Assembly: GCA_019137255.1 (NCBI GenBank)
Contig: WPDH01000061.1
Span: 62,001 to 126,000 of the forward strand
Length of the DNA stretch: 64,000 nt
From: Corinectria fuckeliana
Taxonomy: Eukaryota > Ascomycota > Sordariomycetes > Hypocreales > Nectriaceae
Reading direction: 5' to 3'
Positions 45,181-56,437 of this stretch are shown here, piece after piece (position 1 is the stretch's first letter; each line of letters begins with the position of its first letter). A model generated the notes under the pieces. It was given only the letters and a program-made list of their open reading frames with translations. It did no database searches and had not been told where the DNA came from. The position numbers were made by a program, and so were the translations under genes.

Positions 45181-48100
45181 CGCAGCGCACATTCATCGAT
45201 GGCCCTCAGTCCATTTCCGTTCACGGCAATAACTTACATGCAATCTACGTCGTAATTAGTGGGAAGTAGAAACACGCCGGACGTTCTCTTAGTTTCTTCT
45301 GGAAGGCTTCTGGCTTGTTTTCCGGAGACCAGCCCACTGTGCGCCCGTCCCTCAAAGTGCCCTGTGAGCCCTTGACCCCTGGGGTTTCTACGGCACCATG
45401 CGACGACGCGAGGTGATGTAACAGGCGTAGTAGGGAGGGCCACCAATCAGTCGCACCCTTGCTCGCGCTTTCGGTCACTTTTCGACCCAGGGGGAGACTG
45501 TGGCCTGCCTGGAACCCAGTGGGGTGCCGAGGTGTTGAGAAGGAGCCAAGTCTAAGCCCGACCATGGTGGATGATTCGATGTACATACGACGGAGACGAG
45601 ACGAAGCGATACGAGGCAGGTTCACCCACACATTCCTGCCCCAACGTCACAGTCGAGGTACATTTGCAAAGGTACATGATAATGGGATGGCGGATGACGG
45701 CATGAGGAGTAAAGGAGTGAAGGATGAGATTGCTGCGACCAATGGGGGGACCATGATCCGACTGGAAACAACGAGGGAGAGACAACAAGGGACCGACGCC
45801 AGCGCCAGCACCAACCAGGTAATAGAAGCGAGACCAGCACCGGGGGGGGAGACATGGCTGACGAGAGAAAACAAGTCGTCCCCAGCATGGGGTACGGTTT
45901 TTTTCTTCTTCTTAACTCATTGTATTAAATGATGGCAAGGTGAGAGAGAATGCGTTCATGTGGGATGTGAGATATGAGGTGTGGCATGTCAGATTTGGGG
46001 GGGGGGGGGACGTGAGTATCCGAGTATGTGTCGTTGTGTGTGAATAGCAACAAAAAAAAAGGAACGAAAAAAAAGAAAGAAAAGGGGGAAAGAGAAAAGA
46101 GCAAACAGAGCCCGGAGCCATTGCGGGGGGGAGGGCCAAGTAGCCGGCCATCCGAGCATCAACTAATACGTACGACGACTTCTGACGACTTGCAACTTGA
46201 AGACACGGCACAACGCCGGCTCCGAGGAGATTGCAGGAAGACGCGCTCCAGGGTCCTTTGCACGACAATCTAAGTAGGTATGCTACCCGCCTGCGACGAC
46301 TTTGACTGTCCGGCGCAACCACCATTCGCAACATTCCTTCAGGAGCCCTAGGTTCTAATAAATCTCCACACCTTGGTCAACCACGCCCGTCTTGCTCTCA
46401 AAGGCCCTTTTAAACTTCCCGAGTCATGGTGGTGATCGCTGTTCAAGAGCCTGGGGTCCAGGCCTACTAGACACTTTAAGCTAGATACGTGGTATCCGGC
46501 CTTGTCTCAAGACCCTTACGGTTGGCTGTTGCTCCCACCCCTCACGCTCCCCTCCTCCACTCCTCTCCTCCGCCTTCCCCGTTGCCAGTGGCCGCCCCAA
46601 TCACAGTCTCACAAATCCAGTTATTTGCTGCGCGGTTTTGCTCAAAGTTTGTATGGATTCGCTCCCTTGTCTATGTTGCATGGGGAGGTACCTAGACTGA
46701 TGGCAACTGCAAGGCCACAGGGCACAACCCGAGTAGAGAACATCCATGAGGCAGCCCAGGAAGGGAAGGCTGTACACCAGAGAGAAATCCTTCCAACCAT
46801 CACCGCCCCTTTCGTCCTCGATCGCCCTCCGCCTCCATCTTCGCCTTCGTCTCCGCCTCTAGGCTTCAAGCTCCCAGCCCATAACCCCATTCACCGCCTC
46901 TGCCTCGTTCGCTGTTTGTTCCGCTTGGCCCGAGCCAAATCCATCTCAAACCCGTAGTCTATTTCGAGCGACCAGCCGCTCGCAACGCCCGCCGTCCCTT
47001 TTTTATTTTATGCGCCGTGAACCCGAAAAAGACATGGTAACAAAGGGACGAAACGAATCTTCCCCATCGCGATCCAGGCAGATGTGGGGAGAGATTCATC
47101 CGTCCCAACGCCAACCCAACCAGACAGGAACTTAACTTGACGCCTCTGTGCGCACCGATAAAAGGAAAAAAGAAAAAGCCTGTAAATCTGTTCCCCCAAA
47201 AACCAAACAGAAAGAAAAGAGCAAGGAAAAGAAAAGAGGAAGAAGAAAGCAGAGTTGACCCAATTGGCCGACTGGGACAGTTCCCAGCCGGGTCGAGACT
47301 CCGTTGGTGGGCGACTGGCAATTTGGCGGCCTGGGACGAGCTGCAAAGGAAGGACAGGACAGGGACTGTGCCACGCCAGGGGCATCCATCTTTTCGCTGT
47401 TCCAGGTTGCTTCTAGGTCCTCTCTGGAGCGCCGAGGAAGCCCTGAAGAAGCCCGTGAACCACCCTATCGGCATCTCCTGGGGGCTAGCCCTGGGCGACT
47501 TGGGGTGCCCCAGGCACTCGCTAGTGCTCCGGGCATGCACAGTTCCCAAAAAGGGTCCCTGAAACTGGAGCCTCCCACGTGGATCGTGCAGGGCACTACA
47601 CCTTCAAAAGCCGTAAAACTGTAAGTCATCCAATGTGCTTGGAAGCGTTGGCCGGCTCCCCACTTGTCCTCGGGCACGAATGGCCATGACGATGTTGGGC
47701 GGCCCCTTTTCCATTTTGCTTCAGTGACGCTGCCTATTAGGCTTTCAATGAAAACCTTCCGAGTCAGTTTCGGCCTTGAGCGTCAACTTGGGTCCAGCTC
47801 CGTCCAGCGTGGTCGCACCGGAATCGTCGACAAGCAAGCAAGGCAGAGAGCCCATTTCGTCATCAGCTTGCAATGCAGGGCTGTAAAGAGGGGGAGGGGG
47901 GCGTGTACCAAGCCAACGCCGCGCCGCCTTGTGCTGCACCCGCGTCTCCGGAGCCACTTCCAGGTAGCCATGCCCAGAGCAATCAAAACTTCCGAATGTG
48001 ACGGTCTGCCTTTGCGCCTGCGCCTGCGCTGAGGCTAAGAAGGCATCTCTTTCCATTGCTGTAAGCCTGATCTGGTGTCATGTCAGTCAGGCCATGTCCA

Positions 48101-48191
48101 CTACTTGGGGACGCGCGAGCGAAGACCGAAATGGATGAAGGGCCCCATGCGCTCTCACATTGGCACTTATACTCACAATTCGAACAAATCG

Positions 48192-48241
48192 CACACACAC
48201 GCACGAGAACATGCGCGTGCGCGCGCACACACACACACACC
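48192..48241. repeat. CA/CG dinucleotide repeat
   Basis: Alternating purine-pyrimidine run (ca and cg units), followed by CCCCT repeats. It lies in the predicted 3' flank of the small Cys-rich gene. Confidence 0.8.
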
Positions 48242-48317
48242 CCTCCCCTCCCCTCCCCCACGCCAGACACCAGTGAGTCGTGACACATGCCTTGCCGCCG
48301 GGGATCTCGCCGGGACG

Positions 48318-48476
48318 TCAAGCAGCTTGGGTGCACACTCGACAAAGGTGCAGTTTGCAATAGGTGCACTCAAAAATCATCCAGTGCGGGCCAGATCGAC
48401 AATGTTGGCAAACCCACTGGATCAAGGTGCTGTCAGACTTGATCATCCGGAAAGAGTGCGCGCACGCATTGGCCAT
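48318..48476 (-). CDS. 52-residue Cys-rich small protein with paired CxxC motifs
   Basis: Too short for usual ORF cut-offs but well supported. It starts MANACAHSF, contains QWVCQHCRSGPHWMIFEC, and ends CRVCTQAA. The Cys pattern is C-x2-C-x10-C-x2-C-x4-C-x2-C, with an extra C-x-H near the start, suggesting one or two structural zinc sites. There is no signal peptide. Upstream on the same strand is a complete gene architecture: TATAAAAA (48954-48961), a CT-rich leader, and a leader intron (48612-48738, GTAAGT, GCTAAC branch, TTATAG). I recall similar tiny proteins with an SGPHW...FEC-x2-C core in other ascomycetes, but this needs a search. Function unknown. It is the only well-supported gene in the 12.7-kb gap. 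Confidence 0.72.
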   Translation of the reverse strand: MANACAHSFRMIKSDSTLIQWVCQHCRSGPHWMIFECTYCKLHLCRVCTQAA

Positions 48477-48611
48477 TTTTTCGGAAGCCAGGGTGTTGGA
48501 GATTCTGGTGGAACTGAGTGGTGGTGGTGGTGTTGATGCTCCTTCTGTTGGTTGTCCGGTAGGTAATCTTCAACGCTTCTGCAGGACTTGGCCCGATTGG
48601 ACAAAAAGCTC

Positions 48612-48738
48612 CTATAAGAAGGACCAGAGTTAGCCTTGCATAACAGGGAAATTGCCCGCGTCGCGTAGAAAGGCCGGTGAAGACTTTCGTCGACCGGACC
48701 CCATTGTGAGGTGCCTGGCAGGAGATGGGGAGACTTAC
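48612..48738 (-). other. Leader intron of the small Cys-rich gene
   Basis: On the minus strand the donor is GTAAGT (48733-48738), the branch sequence GGCTAAC lies about 25 bases before the end, and the acceptor is CTTATAG (ending 48612). It lies 135 bases 5' of the start codon. Confidence 0.6.
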
Positions 48739-48953
48739 CGGTAGAGTGAGGTAGAGTGAAGTGGGGTGCAAGTTGAGGGCTTGTTTGAAGTTGGCGATGA
48801 CCAAGAAAGACACAACCAATGGCAACCAAGTTGTTGGAGATGATTGGAAAGATTGTTGAGGAAACCTGGGGTAGACTGGAGTTGAGAGTAGTCAAAGAGG
48901 ATTGACGAGTGATGAGAGGTGAAGAAGAGGAATCAATGGCCGGATGTCTAGGC

Positions 48954-48961
48954 TTTTTATA
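48954..48961 (-). promoter_or_regulatory. TATA box of the small Cys-rich gene
   Basis: TATAAAAA on the minus strand, followed by a pyrimidine-rich leader, the leader intron and the 52-codon ORF. Confidence 0.55.
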
Positions 48962-51900
48962 CGTTGAAGAAGGAGGGGGTAGGTGTGTGAATTTATCGAG
49001 TCGCAGAAAGTTCGTTTGTAGACGGGGGACCGTGATGCAAGGCTAAACGAGGAGAGCCGTGATGACAACGATCAACGATCAACGATCAACGGATCACGGA
49101 CAACGGGCAGCCGGGGGTTGCAGACGGGGCGAAGGCTGACTACAGGATATCAACAAGAGACGGGAGAGAAACGAGGCGGGAAAGGAGTCAACGAAGCAGA
49201 TTAGTTGGTTGACAACGGGAGGCAAAGCAGGTCGAGCGTTAGAGTTTCTTGCTGTTACAGCAAACCCAGGGGATGTTGCGATGATGTACCCCGGGACGTG
49301 GACGACGGACGTGGACAGCGTGCGGCCCCTCCTTCTGGCCACGAGCCGTCATGTCAGTTGTAAAATCTCCCGTTTGCAAAGTCGCAATGTCCGTCGGCGT
49401 GAGTCCCAGATGTGCCCCCAATCCCCGTTGAGACGGGGCCGGGACAGGATGCCCTGTGGTCCCTTTGGGGCGAGAGGTGGAGGGTGAACGGGGGGGTAAA
49501 ATAAACGGCCTTTTCCTCCCACGGTCACGGTCCACGGTCCACGGTCCACGGAGCAGCGGGCAGCCCCCCAGCTGGCTACCAGCTTCAGCAGTACATGCCC
49601 TGAAGCGTACCCACAAGCCACAGGGACGGACGGGTACCTTGCTCTCTATTGTTTGATCGCGCTACGGCCACGGGCCCACGGGGAACGTAGCCGGAGAGAG
49701 AAGAGAGAGGAGAAGGGGGGGGAGAGGGGGAGGAGAGGAAGAGAGAAAGAGGCCCGATAGGCGGGGCAGCAGTGGAAGAGCGACGACAATGACGAAACAG
49801 GAGAGGAGAGGAGAGGAGAGAAGATGTTAGGTGAGGTGAGGAGAGAGTTGAGAAAAGCAAAACCCAGCCAGCAAGGACCTGGAAGGTTGGAGAGGAAGGG
49901 CCAAACCATCCCTCCATCCCTCCATCCTTGGACCATGAGCGGCATGGCAGGAAGGACTCATCAACGGCTCCGCCCTTAGTCGCGCCCCGTGTCCTGGTTC
50001 TCGGGGCAGTCCAGAAGACGCCCAGGATCGTGAGGGTGGAGACGGCCAGTGACGATTATGTACGAAGTACGTACCTACCTAGCCAGGAGCTTGGGATCGT
50101 CAAGCACAAGGGTTGTCCGGGAAGACATGGGTCTGGGCAGGGTCTGGACATGGAAGAGGGGGGGGGGGGTCGTACGTGTAGCGTGGTGGTGTACTGCGTA
50201 CTACGTAGTATGTAGACTGCGCGGCTGTAGACGACTTGTAGAGTAGAAAACGGCAAATGTACTAATAGAGAAGCGTGATGGGGTCGAAACTTTTGGACAC
50301 GCTTCGGAAGCGATGCCGAGTACGCTTGCCTCAAGGCTACTTACAGTACTACCTAGTTAGCTTGGGCCACAGGAGGGTAGGGCACGTCAGTGCGGCGCCC
50401 CGTGTTGCGAAACTTACCAGAGGAAGGAGGATAGCAAAATAGTATCCAGTAATAATCTGAGGGAAAACAGGTATAGCGGGAGCAGGAGCAACAGTACTAG
50501 CATCAGCATACTAGGTAGGTACCCAAGCATCAACCACGCAGGCTGATGGGCGTCTGCCGAGGATGTAGACTACTAAGGTGAGGCACTACGTACAGCGTGT
50601 AAGTAAGGTACGAGGCGCATGTCAACTTGAGGCACTCCTCGCTGGGTGCACGGAGCAGTGGTGGCCGAGGCGGCTAGCCTACTAGTAAGTTACTACCATG
50701 TACATTACCTAGGAATTGAAGGATTGGCCAGGTACTGCGCCGTACAGTCGTGGACAATGCACATAGGATGAGACGACGGCGGCGTTGCACTTGGGCGCTC
50801 GTCTTCCTTCGCCTTGTCCGGTCGGTCAAGTGTTGGAATCTCGGTCTATTACGTGGCCTGGGGTGAACCGCCAGAATCGACAACCTATGTTTGCCCTGCC
50901 CTTCTTCCATCATGGATGTCGGCATGCCATGTCGCGATTCCCAAAGTCGGTATGCCTGTCGATTGTCGCCTGTCGCCTGTCGCCTGTCGCTTGTCGCACC
51001 CCTAGAGTCCCTGTCGCACCCGCGTAAAAAACCCACTTAAGTACCTGTACCGAGTAATCTAAGTAGGTACCTAATCAACACCCACCCGTGCCTTGCGCCT
51101 TACCAAAGTGGCTATGCCCCTCCCTGAATTCCATCCAGATGCCTCTGCTCTGCGGTGCTGTACGGATATGGCATTCTTGCGGAAAACCAGGTAGGAGAAT
51201 GACCAGGTACACAGGGCCGGCGTTCTGGATCAGCATGGTAGGGATTGCCATCAGAGCATACGCAGATTAGGTAGGTACATTAGGTCTACATAGCAGTTTG
51301 CTCCTTTGGGTCGTCCGTGGCTCGGCTCCCACTGACAGCTGATAAACGGCTGGCTAACACGGCGCCCTCATCCCGGCACCCAAACTCGGCCCCGGCAACT
51401 GCATTGTCTGACTTTTTAATTATCTGGCAATTCACCGACCGCGCTTCATGGCTCATCTTGAACTCCTGAATCCTCGTACGAATACTGCCCGGTCTTTCGA
51501 TGTCGCCATCAGCCCAATGGGCAACGCCCAATCGGCGTGGGTCCAGACTCCAGCGAACCTATTTATGTATGGGCCTCCTCGGTCCCTGACCAGAACTAGG
51601 TAGACCACCTCATCGTGACGCTGCAGCTGGGGGGAAACCTAAATACGACGGACCTCTTTGCTTCTCCCCGTTGGTAATCGGACAGCTCCTACGAGTTGAC
51701 GGCAACGAACCCTGGCTCCCCCGCCTGACATGTCACCCCGCGCAAGCATTTGGTTTTCATGAGTTTGATTCGGGTTACTTTATTTATTTTCTTTTGAAAT
51801 CGCCGGACGATTTGCTGTCCCCCCCCTCTCACCGTGCCCACTCACTCATCCACCCCCACACTCTCTGGATAACTGGCAATTCGCACGGATACATACTAGT

Positions 51901-54900
51901 AGATAATTAGAGAAATACATCCGTGGTCTGAAGTACGTAAGGAAGCACAGAGACGATGCCATGTGGGGCGAGGCAAAGGCGAGAAAACGGCACGGGACGT
52001 TGTTTGCTTGATGCAGCATGGACTGACTGACTGCGTGGTCGGGTCGGAGCCGGGCTCATCTATACTGTTTCCTCACCTAAGTACTGTATCCGCGGCCAAG
52101 ACAAAATATGTGCATCCCCTGTTGTATAACGTGTAACGAGGAAACTGACAGATTCCCCTTGCTGGTTACACGCAGATGGCCGCTGCCGGACTTGGCTGTT
52201 TGGCCATGCATCAATCAGCATCCCGTGCGGCCTGACGGGCCTAGATCTATCAGATGCTTGTGGCATGCTGCTGCCAATCGAGGACGCCACGTTATTGGCC
52301 TGGCGCTTGTGCGATTGCTCGCAGCTACCCATTACCACCCTCTCTCCTGCAGGTCTCTCTCCTGCAGGTGCTACTTTACGGGTCACCGACCACTGGGCCA
52401 ACAACTACCAGCGGCACTGGGTTGCGTGCGTTGGAGTTGTTCCCTCGCATCGTGCATCGCAGGTACATAGTAGGGCGAATGTGGCGGCGGTCGGTGGCTG
52501 TAGCCTTGGCTCCATGCGCCCCTGCTTCCAGGTTCCTTGTTTGTCTTCTCAGTTACAGTCACTGTTTCAGCGGCCTACAGAATGTGTGTGAATGTTAGCA
52601 TCAGGGTGCCATCCCACCGATTCAGGCTGATCCTCCCCCCCCCCCACCAACATTGAGTTGTCGTAAATTCCGCTGGTATGACTCCATGGTGATGATGTTG
52701 CCATGTTGAGTGAAGGTATGCCCGGCATCCACCGCCTCGGCCCATCACGGATTCAGTTGCCGCCGCCGGGCAGCTCGACTATGTCATCTCGGCACTATGA
52801 CGGATTCTCCTTGGCCTCCTCCAGGCTGAGTGCCGGGCTTGTCTTCTCGGACCCGTGCTGTTTGTCTCCCGCCTGCAGTCTCACTCGTACTGGTGTGTTT
52901 TCAACAATCACTTATCCTTCCCCGAGGCTGACGGGCCGGGGACGTCAGGTTGATGTCAACGCCAAATCCCACGGCTACGCTGCAGTACCCACAATGCTAC
53001 AATGGCAATGTCACCACCGTCCTGAATGAGTGAGGATTTCCGGCTCTATCGCTTATCATCGTTTGGGTGTTTCGTCTACCAAGTATTTGTGCCTCGTACT
53101 TAGTAGCTAGTACACTGCATTACCTGTACCTACATATCCGTCGGGCAGCGAGATGGGTGCGCTGTGACGTACAAAGTAATGTACGAAGAGGTACGAACAC
53201 GTGTATCCTTCTCCTTTTTCTTTTCTTTTCTTTTTCTAATTAGTCTACACATCTTTTAATGCTGTGTGGTCTGATGTTTTGAAATATTCCCTTTTCAGCG
53301 AGCCGCACCGGGGCAAGAAACGTTTGTGCAGGACCTACTTCCTCTTTGGTCCACCGACTGCTTCCTGACGCCTTCCTTACAGAGAGTCAACTTGGTACCT
53401 TGGCTGTTGCCGTTTGCCTACTTATACTAGTAGTACTATAGGTACCTAAGGTAGTACTCTCCACCACCTCCACCTCCACCTCCGCCGACTCCGTTTCCTC
53501 CCCCGTCTTCCTCCTCACCGTCGCCCAACGATGAATGCTTTCTTTTCCACATCGCTTGCCCTCCCGTTCACATCCCTACCTAGCCCAGGACCCCCTCGGA
53601 CCCTCGAATAACCCCTCAAAACCCCCCTCGCGGATTGTTCGCCACCCTCAACATTGCTTCGCCTGCCAATCATGTCTTGTGAGCCGCGCATCCAGCAACC
53701 GCAAACCCTACATATATACCCCTTCCCCCCCCCGCATCAACGACCCTTCAGGCGCCGCTGGCAAACAAATGGGCTCGCTTCTGAGCGTCGGGGAGTAGCA
53801 AGAGATTGCAACTTCTGCTCACAGCTGCTTGCTGCTTCGGTTGGCTAGCGCAGCGCGCGCGAGAGACAGCATGAGCTGTGTGCGACGATACGAACGATAT
53901 GATCAGAGATGACAGGGTTAGAAACGACATGGTAGGCCTTCTGTCCTGATCCTTGCCGTCCCCATCGTTGATCGTCCGTGTCCCTCGCCTGTCCCTCACC
54001 CTGTCCTCATCTCTAATTATCCGGCCTACCGGTTTTCATCCCTTGTCATGTCTCCTCTTGTTTGCTCTTCTCGACCAGGCAGGCTACCGAGCTACTTTGA
54101 GATTTTGCCCTCGTCGTCACACCTGCTGACTTGCAGGCTATGCGACCCTCCCGGGACCCTTGCCCCACGCCAAGAAGACTAATATCAATATGCACCTTGG
54201 ACTGCGGTATACTTCGTACTATGTACGGAGTGGGAAGGCGGTAAGGAAGTCCGTGGCACGACTTCACTGCCCCATAGTGCAGCTACTTACATGTACAAGC
54301 AGCAACGCGACTATTTCCCCATGCACTGCGGCCCGCGTCAACTCACACACACAGGCAGCCCCAGCATCTCAGTTAACTGATTCTTCCCGCGCTGCCGCTC
54401 TCTCCGGATAGGAGTTTACTCCGGGACTAGACCCGCCCTCGCGGCGACCGGTCAACTGCCAAACTTGAGGCACGGTGCACTCACCCGCCCGCCCCGGCGA
54501 GTCAACGGCCCAGGCCATCCAGCTTCCAGATTCGATCCGCAAACATATAATGTTGTCAAAAATCTCACGCCGTTGGTCACGCCGTGTCGGCGTCAGTGAC
54601 CGCCTCAGCTAGGGCCAGCTCGGCAGCTCCCCGCTGTTGATTGCTGAAACCGAAGCCGTGCTGCCGTGCCCGGCGTTGGTCGTCATCTGTAAGACACGTC
54701 TTCATCAATCCGCGAGACGCACAGCCCTCGCACTCAGACGGACGTTTTCGGTCGAAGAGCATACCGTTGCCCCGTTTCGAAAACCCGGCCAACAAACTTA
54801 ACCTGATATGCAATATGCCTTCAGGATGCGTTCCTCGCTGTACTCGTAAGTTGCCCAGGCGGTATCGGTCTCAAGCCATGCCCATCCAGCAGTTCTCTCA

Positions 54901-55723
54901 ACCCGAGAGCAAATCCGCATGTGTTGTCGTTCGTCTCGCTTGTAGGTCCGAACAACCCCATGCTCATCTGCCGGTGGCCAGCCATGGTATTTCCCCATCT
55001 GCAGACGCCTCCGCCTCGGATCTGTCAACGAGGGACCTCAGGCTGCCCTAGCCAGCTAGTCTTAACCCCCGTCACCCTCAACCCTGGCAACTGCCTTGGA
55101 CGTCCTTCAGTGACGTCGTCTGTCAGCGGACTGTCCGCCCCTCCTTGTCTGCACGAGACTCCCACATGCTTCATCTTACGATCAGGCCTATGCCCACTTA
55201 ACCGCGTCTACATAGTATGTAGGCCTACAGCCTACATCCTGTCTTGGTAGTGGAGTCATCTCTCCCAAGTGCGTCGAGGCAACAACGGGATATTCGTCTT
55301 CGGCCAAACTGTGATCCTGGACATTTCTCAATCCTAGTACCCATCTCTGTTGTTGAAACACTTTTCCATCCGTCAGGTGCAGCAAGCGAAATTTCCTCGT
55401 GTCGGCCAGCCATGTTTCGATGAGACGACGGAACCCCCCTCCAACAGAGCACCAAAGCACCACCTGCGCATCTCACGATTTCTAGAAGACCTCGTCGAAC
55501 ATCGTCCCCAACAAGACGTACGGCCCCGTCGTGGCACTTCCCCCCCACAGAAGAAGACCCCGTTCTACGCCTGGCTTGCGAGAACCACCCCCACTGTTTT
55601 GCCTCCATCATGTACCTAGCGGGATTCCCGAGGGAAGGGATTTGGTGACGCCAACACATGGCACTAATGAGCCCTGGTCGAGGCAGTCCGGTTCCGCGTC
55701 CACATCCTCGGTGCACGTTTCAG
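48962..55723. other. Gene desert, right part
   Basis: A 6.8-kb stretch without a firmly supported gene. Tandem units include GATCAAC (49068-49091), GGTCCAC (49530-49552) and CCTGTCG (50964-50998). G/C runs are at 50158-50169 and 52637-52647. GTACGAAGTAC or its core is at 50060, 53181 and 54210. A CT/ACC-rich leader-like stretch (53460-53640, plus sense) suggests a transcript, but no convincing ORF follows it. Confidence 0.45.
50964..50998. repeat. CCTGTCG heptamer tandem repeat
   Basis: About five copies of a 7-base unit (cctgtcg), the last slightly diverged. Confidence 0.75.
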
Positions 55724-56091
55724 GGGAAACGCCTTTGCGGCGGCGACCCAGATTTTCCTAGTCTTAATCCCTTGATCCATCGTGGGATGGCGATGACGGG
55801 CCCTCAAAGAGACTTACACCAATCTAGTCTCGTTGGTTCCCAAGCAGACCAATATCTCTCAAACGGGGGCACCGTAGCGATCCCGCTTCACCTTCTCAGG
55901 CAAGGCGCCCGCCATGAGGACATCTGTCACTTTCTCAATCTCCTTCATGACGCATGCGAGTGAGCCCAGTAATCTATTACGGTATGCTGCTAACTTTCCG
56001 TCCCTGCATGCTGTGCAGTCAACATTTGACGATGACGGCCCCGCAGGCCAGGGCACCCATCAACGTTTGCATTGCCACCCACCCACCGTGA
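55724..56091 (+). CDS. Possible 3' end of a spliced gene, unknown
   Basis: Not recognised and weakly supported. A frame from a good acceptor (GTTTCAG, ending 55723) runs to 55959 and contains LVGSQADQYLSNGGTVAIPL and RHEDICHFLNLLHDAC. A textbook intron follows (55960-56018: GTGAGC donor, GCTAAC branch, TGTGCAG acceptor). Splicing replaces an immediate stop with the in-frame DQHLTMTAPQARAPINVCI up to TGA 56089-56091. The peptide has protein-like composition, but I could not connect it to a start codon upstream. It could be part of a noncoding spliced RNA. It ends 346 bases before the Vip1 stop codon. Confidence 0.3.
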
Positions 56092-56437
56092 AGGACCAGG
56101 CATCTGTGATGCCCGTCTCCTACATCGCCCTATCGCTCGTCACAGGATACTGTCATACATCATTTTCAGGGCACTAATTCTTTTTATTTGATTAAGCCGG
56201 CCGTCTCGCAGATCTCATGACTTGGTGATGGAGACAGCCGAGGTTTCTAGGAGTCGTCTTATCGAGCCCCCCCCCCGCGTCTCTAATGAATTCGCCGATT
56301 TGGTAAAATGATCGTGCATGGATTATCTATGCTCTTCCAGACGGCCGTGAGTGCATGACGTCCTAAACAGGTCCCGGAAGCCCTAACCACAACTTCGGTC
56401 ATATCATGCATGTGCCAATCCCTCCTGGTTTCTCCAT
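56092..56437. other. 3' flank between possible small gene and Vip1
   Basis: Short convergent interval with a C run near 56268-56276. Nothing else recognised. Confidence 0.4.

Larger units (their letters stand above)
43776..48317. other. Gene desert, left part
   Basis: A 4.5-kb stretch without a supported gene. It holds a GT-rich tract (44764-44870), a GGTA/AAGT tetranucleotide run (45148-45180), a 13-G run (45997-46009), a CT-rich leader-like stretch (46800-46990, plus sense) and a CA repeat (48192-48241). ORFs up to 157 codons have no domains. Confidence 0.5.

Noticed and set aside
45622..45888. Minus-strand hydrophobic ORFs of 75-88 codons
   Set aside because: Two overlapping frames both look hydrophobic because the plus strand is purine-rich; no promoter or splice evidence.
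50418..50510. Minus-strand Leu-rich peptide starting MLMLVLLLLLPLYLFS before a GTAAGT donor
   Set aside because: Looks like a signal peptide, but arises from a CAG/GAG-rich repeat read backwards; no credible second exon was found.
54577..54813. Minus-strand frame with CEGCASRGLMKTCL (two close Cys pairs)
   Set aside because: The Cys spacing does not fit Zn2Cys6 and no upstream exon or conserved context was found; kept out for lack of support.
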